Below, in pieces: positions 5,664 through 7,102 of a DNA stretch of 7,102 bases. Source of the stretch: Sphingobacterium thalpophilum (GTDB lineage Bacteria; Bacteroidota; Bacteroidia; Flavobacteriales; Flavobacteriaceae); NCBI GenBank assembly GCA_943325255.2, contig CALPOS020000108.1, forward strand, positions 1 to 7,102, in the 5' to 3' direction. The position numbers and the translations under genes are program-made. Within the stretch, counting starts at the first letter, position 1. Every line of letters begins with the position of its first letter. The notes below the pieces were generated by a model. That model did no database searches. It was not told the origin of the DNA and saw only the letters and a list, made by a program, of their open reading frames with translations.

Positions 5664-6920
5664 GTGAAGCACACTTTTTATATTTTATTCCTTTTATTTT
5701 CTTTCTCGGTTAAGGCAAGTTTTATCCTTTTACCTATGGATGAAACTATGCAGAAGAACCATCTGAAAGCCTACGGAATTACCTATTGGTGTTTGAACAA
5801 ACAATACAAAGCGAGTTGGCTACTCAATTATCGCGGCGGTTCTTTCTTGTTGCCCGATGCAGAAGAAATTCGAAAAGAATGTCAAATACGAGGTGTCAGT
5901 TTTGAATTATTGTCAGACGCCGAAGCGAATCAGATTTTGGATGAAATTGCTAGTCCATCGCAAAACATGGAAACAGTTGTTCTAGAAAAAGCGCCAAAAG
6001 TTGCGGTCTACACGCCCAAAGGAAAACAACCTTGGGACGACGCTGTAACGATGGTTTTGACGTATGCTGAGATTCCATTTACACCGATATATGACGAAGA
6101 AGTGCTAAGCGATCAATTGATACTCTATGATTGGTTGCATTTGCATCATGAAGATTTTTCTGGTCAATATGGAAAGTTTTTTGGATCCTATCGAAATGCG
6201 CCATGGTACATCGAACAGAAGAAAGGCTCGGAAGCTTTGGCTGCTGCATTAGGATATTCAAAAGTTTCTCAAGAGAAATTGGCTGTGGCAAAAAAGATCA
6301 GAGATTTTGTAATTGGCGGTGGATTTATGTTTGCGATGTGTTCAGCGACCGATAGTTTTGATATCGCTTTGTCGGCAGAAGGTGTTGATATTTGTGAGCC
6401 GATGTTTGACGGTGATGCGAGTGAAGGTAATTATCAATCGAAAATAGATTACAAGAGAACATTTGCTTTTAAAAACTTTATTTTAGACCGAAGACCAGAG
6501 CATTACGAATTTTCAGATATCGATATGACGGAAAAAAGGAAAATTCCTTTTGAGAAAGATTACTTTACACTCATGGATTTTTCTGCAAAATGGGATGTGA
6601 TTCCAAGTATGTTGTGTCAGAATCACACGCAATTGGTGAAAGGATTTATGGGGCAAACGACTGCTTTTGATTCTGAGTTAATCAAATCGAATGTGTTGAC
6701 ATTGGGCAAATGCGAATTGAACGATGAAGCGCGCTACATTCACGGGCAAAAAGGAAAAGGATTTTTTACTTTTTTTGGTGGTCATGATCCTGAAGATTAT
6801 CAGCATCGCGTGGGAGATGAGCCCACCGTTTTAGATTTGCATCCGAATTCGCCTGGATTTCGTTTGATTTTGAATAATGTGTTATTTCCGGCTGCGAGGA
6901 AGAAACCGCAAAAAACATAG
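5664..6920 (+). CDS. Exported protein of unclear function, possible class I GATase/ThuA-like fold (homologues often labelled asparagine synthetase B)
   Basis: The 418-residue product begins with a signal peptide: Lys-2 and His-3, a hydrophobic core at 4-15, then SVKA before probable cleavage at about residue 18, so it is likely periplasmic. I recall near-identical flavobacterial proteins labelled asparagine synthetase B, but the sequence lacks an N-terminal catalytic cysteine and any SGG-x-DS pyrophosphate loop. Visible segments are a conserved N-terminal region (20-105, LLPMDE, LKAYGITYW, WLLNYRGGSFLLPD), a Rossmann-like strand KVAVYTP (112-118), YDWLHLHHEDF (155-165), GGGFMFAMCSATDSF (218-232), MFDGDASE (247-254), and KGKGFFTFFGGHDPEDYQH (363-381). 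The GGG-x(7)-SATD-x-F segment and the GHDPE segment resemble the ThuA-like branch of class I amidotransferase folds (inference). The start is GTG: an in-frame stop at 5643-5645 leaves no upstream ATG, and the next ATG (residue 25) would remove the signal peptide. The preceding gene is dnaB, with no functional link apparent. Confidence 0.85.
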   Translation: MKHTFYILFLLFSFSVKASFILLPMDETMQKNHLKAYGITYWCLNKQYKASWLLNYRGGSFLLPDAEEIRKECQIRGVSFELLSDAEANQILDEIASPSQNMETVVLEKAPKVAVYTPKGKQPWDDAVTMVLTYAEIPFTPIYDEEVLSDQLILYDWLHLHHEDFSGQYGKFFGSYRNAPWYIEQKKGSEALAAALGYSKVSQEKLAVAKKIRDFVIGGGFMFAMCSATDSFDIALSAEGVDICEPMFDGDASEGNYQSKIDYKRTFAFKNFILDRRPEHYEFSDIDMTEKRKIPFEKDYFTLMDFSAKWDVIPSMLCQNHTQLVKGFMGQTTAFDSELIKSNVLTLGKCELNDEARYIHGQKGKGFFTFFGGHDPEDYQHRVGDEPTVLDLHPNSPGFRLILNNVLFPAARKKPQKT

Positions 6921-6929
6921 TTAATTAAT

Positions 6930-6994
6930 AATTGATAATTTATTCCGCTACGCTCCATACAGTTCGGCTGCGCCTCAGGTGACAATGGATAATT
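6930..6994. repeat. Short repeat copy flanked by near-identical direct repeats
   Basis: AATTGATAATT (6930-6940) and AATGGATAATT (6984-6994) agree at 10 of 11 bases and flank 43 bp that include AGTTCGGCTGCGCC followed by TCAGGTGAC (6961-6983). The inner part is an inverted relative of 2505-2533. The flanks could be an insertion duplication or simply part of the repeat. Confidence 0.6.
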
Positions 6995-7038
6995 AAAAAC
7001 AGAAAGCCAATCGAATCTCGATTGGCTTTCTGTTTTTT
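6995..7038. terminator. Strong, probably bidirectional intrinsic terminator
   Basis: Bases 6995-7014 are the exact reverse complement of 7018-7037, giving a 20-bp perfect stem with a 3-nt loop (ATC). The stem base is an A5/T5 tract with T7033-7038 trailing on the + strand and the mirror T-run on the - strand, so it can end transcription of the exported-protein gene and of anything arriving from the right. Confidence 0.92.
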
Positions 7039-7102
7039 AGCCCTGATTGTAGTGGAAATCCTTTTTTGCTAGAAAAGTCCCCTCGACTGCGCTCGGGGTG
7101 AC
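7038..7102 (-). repeat. Inverted copies of the intergenic repeat ends, cut by the window edge
   Basis: TAGCCCTGAT at 7038-7047 followed by ATCCTTTTTT (7058-7067) is the inverted counterpart of the right end of the 2482-2639 element, with differing middle bases. From 7077 a second block, a short hairpin CCCC...GGGG (7079-7098) ending in GGTGAC, is related to 2505-2518 and 6961-6983. The element may continue beyond the window. Confidence 0.7.

Noticed and set aside
5664..6920. Accepting the asparagine synthetase B label
   Set aside because: No N-terminal nucleophile cysteine, no pyrophosphate loop, and an export signal that is unsuited to an ATP-dependent cytoplasmic enzyme.
1..7102. A new multi-gene system such as defence, secondary metabolism or mobile element cargo
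   Set aside because: Every sizeable gene but one belongs to a familiar housekeeping or transport family, and the exception appears to be a conserved flavobacterial single gene rather than part of a cassette.

Overview
The window reads as ordinary chromosomal sequence from Flavobacterium or a close relative (Bacteroidota, Flavobacteriia). The grounds are protein sequences typical of that group (Tgt lacking the zinc cysteines, the EamA carrier, AccA, DnaB), AT-rich DNA, starts without Shine-Dalgarno sequences, Bacteroidota-type -7 promoter elements (TAnnTTTG) and intergenic repeats of a kind I associate with flavobacterial genomes. All recognisable genes are on the + strand.

Layout: (1) 1-369, the 3' end of tgt (queuosine tRNA modification). 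(2) 381-516, an almost seamless 8-bp-period repeat tract. (3) 530-1615, an LptF/LptG-family permease for lipopolysaccharide export, overlapping by 14 bp (4) 1602-2483, a ten-helix EamA/DMT transporter. (5) 2482-2639, a composite hairpin repeat that begins inside the EamA stop codon. (6) A promoter and accA (2750-3703), then an intrinsic terminator at 3725-3755. (7) dnaB (3845-5392) with a -7-like box almost touching its ATG. (8) 5390-5582, an array of 16-bp repeats that begins with the dnaB stop codon and is followed by inverted, degenerate copies. (9) A promoter and a GTG-started gene (5664-6920) for an exported protein of unclear function. (10) Repeats and a 20-bp perfect-stem terminator to the window end.

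The genes are housekeeping functions in at least three transcription units: tgt-lptF/G-eamA (no promoter seen inside), accA (own promoter and terminator), and dnaB followed by the exported-protein gene (own promoter). They do not form a single pathway, and I see no defence system, prophage, insertion sequence or CRISPR array.

The interesting content lies in the intergenic DNA, where four repeat types occupy most of the gene-free space and two start exactly at a stop codon. Three protein observations also deserve a look: the missing zinc ligands of Tgt, an SSB-like acidic tail on DnaB, and an exported protein whose likely database label (asparagine synthetase B) does not fit its sequence.
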